A stretch of 64,000 nucleotides of DNA, taken from positions 930,001-994,000 of the forward strand of contig CBDBEU010000005.1 in NCBI GenBank assembly GCA_965204565.1, written 5' to 3'. A program made the translations under genes and the position numbers. The DNA comes from CBDBEU01 sp965204565 (GTDB lineage Bacteria > Pseudomonadota > Alphaproteobacteria > Rhizobiales > TMED25). Shown here one piece after another: positions 62,745 to 64,000 of this stretch (its first letter is position 1; the number at the start of each line of letters is the position of its first letter). Under the pieces are notes generated by a model, which saw nothing but the letters and a program-made list of their open reading frames with translations, was not told where the DNA came from and did not search any database.

Positions 62745-63671
62745 TCATGACCCTCCAGCTTCTGCTTGCGCATGCGCATGGCGCGCGATGCTGCGCTCGC
62801 GATTGAACACATAAAGCCCGGCAGCGACGATAATCGCCAGTCCCAGCCACATGGCCGGTTCGGGAAAATCCCCAAAGATGAAAACCCCGAACGCCGTGGC
62901 ACTGATGATCTCAAGATATTGAAATGGTGCCAGAACGCTCGCCCTTGTCAGGCGAAAGGCATAAACAATCAGAACATGGGTGACGGTGGCAACCGCGCCC
63001 ATGGCGAACATGAGACCCCATTGGCCCACGGTCGGCCAGCTTGGCGTAAGGGTGTCGATCTCGGTGATATAACCGATGCCAAGCGCGATGGAGAGCGCGA
63101 TGCAGCCAAAGATGCTGGCGCTGATTGCCAGCATGATGGCATCGCCACCGACCGCGAGCTGCCGGGTCAGCATCAGATAGGCGGCAAGACAGACCGCCGA
63201 GCCCACCGGCAGGATCGCTTCTGGTCCGAACACCTGATAGCTCGGCTGAATGACGATCAGGGCACCGCCAAAGCCGACAAACGCCGCCATCACCCGCCAC
63301 CAGCCAATGGGTTCCCTTAGAAACAGCGCTGAAAACAGGGACAGCACCAGTGGCTCGATGAAGAAGATCGCCATGGCATCGGCAAGCGGTATGACGCGCA
63401 CCGCGGCAAAGAAGCACAAGGTGGCGCCGGCTATCAGAACGCCGCGCAGCATCTGAAGGCCGATATGCGGTCCCATGCCGCGCCAGTGCACCGCCAGGAA
63501 CGGCAACAGCAATACGATCTGAAAGAAGAACCGGGCCCAGGCAATCTCGCCCGGCGCGATGCTGGTCGACAGCCATTTGCCCATCGCACCCACTATCGGC
63601 GCGATGATCATGGCCCCGGCCATCAGCATCATGCCGCTTTCAACCGGCCCGATTTTCCATCTGTCAGCCAT
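62745..63671 (-). CDS. DMT-superfamily permease (EamA/RhaT type)
   Basis: 308-residue inner-membrane protein with ten hydrophobic helices in two EamA repeats. First repeat around GEIAWARFFFQIVLLLPF and PLADAMAIFFIEPLVLSLFSALFLREPIGWWR, second around FRLTRASVLAPFQYLEIISATAFGVFIFGDFP near residues 240-275, the typical helix with Pro/Tyr. ATG 63671 is 12 bases from the stop of the SDR gene on the same strand, so the two are one operon. Substrate unknown; relatives include riboflavin and S-adenosylmethionine carriers. Confidence 0.9.
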   Translation of the reverse strand: MADRWKIGPVESGMMLMAGAMIIAPIVGAMGKWLSTSIAPGEIAWARFFFQIVLLLPFLAVHWRGMGPHIGLQMLRGVLIAGATLCFFAAVRVIPLADAMAIFFIEPLVLSLFSALFLREPIGWWRVMAAFVGFGGALIVIQPSYQVFGPEAILPVGSAVCLAAYLMLTRQLAVGGDAIMLAISASIFGCIALSIALGIGYITEIDTLTPSWPTVGQWGLMFAMGAVATVTHVLIVYAFRLTRASVLAPFQYLEIISATAFGVFIFGDFPEPAMWLGLAIIVAAGLYVFNRERSIARHAHAQAEAGGS

Positions 63672-63683
63672 GGCACGTGCTTA

Positions 63684-64000
63684 TCACCCCATGGCAATGC
63701 CGCCATTCACATCAAGGCACACGCCGGTGATGTAAGAGGCTTCATCGGAGGCCAGAAACAGAGCCGCGTTGGCGATGTCATCGGGCTGTCCGACGCGCCT
63801 CAGCGGGATTTGCGTGACCATGGTCTTGGACCATTCGGCAAGCCAGTCATCGGTCATCGATGTTTCGCTCGGACCCGGCGCAATGGCATTGACGGTGATG
63901 TTGTAGGGGCCCAGCGTCTTGGCGAGCGAGCGCGTTAGGCCGATGACGCCGGCCTTGGCCGAGATATAGGGCGTGCCTCCGGCAAATCCGCCGGCCCGCC
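63684..64000 (-). CDS. SDR-family oxidoreductase, C-terminal part
   Basis: About 105 residues at the right edge; the start is outside. Reading from the edge: AGGFAGGTPYISAKAGVIGL, with the catalytic Tyr-x3-Lys of classical short-chain dehydrogenases, then VNAIAPGPSETSMTDDW, PLRRVGQPDDIANAALFLASD and the end ITGVCLDVNGGIAMG. Resembles 3-oxoacyl-ACP reductase (FabG)-like SDRs, but the substrate cannot be known from this part. Upstream of and cotranscribed with the DMT permease. Confidence 0.88.
   Translation of the reverse strand, partial: RAGGFAGGTPYISAKAGVIGLTRSLAKTLGPYNITVNAIAPGPSETSMTDDWLAEWSKTMVTQIPLRRVGQPDDIANAALFLASDEASYITGVCLDVNGGIAMG

Noticed and set aside
1..64000. tRNA or rRNA genes
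   Set aside because: None recognised by eye; a tRNA scan would be needed to be certain, especially near island borders.

Overview
The window comes from a GC-rich alphaproteobacterium, most likely a member of the Hyphomicrobiales (Rhizobiales). The main reason is the run ccmI-ccmE-ccmF-ccmH-degP-feuP-feuQ-glnE with a PleC-type kinase nearby, an order typical of that group. Aerobic-type cobalamin genes (cobN, cobO, cobC) and a heterotetrameric sarcosine oxidase operon fit the same placement. Species cannot be named from the sequence.

Layout. 1-12.1 kb: late aerobic cobalamin synthesis (cobN 3' part, cobO, cobQ, cobD, cobC, cobT, cobS), with creA, a uracil-DNA-glycosylase-like gene and a DivJ/PleC-type kinase between them, and a decayed IS1380 element between cobT and cobS. 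12.1-16.4 kb: an aspartic protease split over two frames, a phosphomannomutase/phosphoglucomutase, a TauE-type permease and dusA. 16.3-28.7 kb: a probable dusA-inserted genomic island. It starts inside dusA, carries a broken tyrosine integrase next to dusA, and ends at an imperfect 18-bp copy of the dusA core (MMGWTD codons). Its cargo is a 2210-residue protein made of about 90 EF-hand-like calcium loops, plus a type I secretion ABC transporter and its membrane-fusion partner; transposase debris lies between substrate and exporter.

28.7-48.1 kb: hemerythrin protein, pepN, pleC-like kinase, an EF-hand/ECF sigma/membrane regulator/Spy-like block, glnE, feuQP, degP and the ccmIEFH cytochrome c maturation genes. 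48.4-53.6 kb: soxBDAG for sarcosine oxidation to formaldehyde or methylene-THF, glycine and hydrogen peroxide. 53.8-60.5 kb: an RND efflux pair bracketed by a dead IS5-type and a nonsense-mutated IS481-type transposase gene. 60.8-64.0 kb: msrAB fusion, a glycosyltransferase fragment, a DMT-family permease and the end of an SDR gene.

The best candidate for an undescribed system is the island: a very large, secreted, calcium-loop array protein that alternates 12-residue EF-type loops with YD/RHS-like hairpin segments, paired with its own type I exporter. A second pattern is that the decayed and mobile regions repeatedly carry short perfect or near-perfect tandem duplications (12-19 bp), at least nine of them, while the core genes I read do not.
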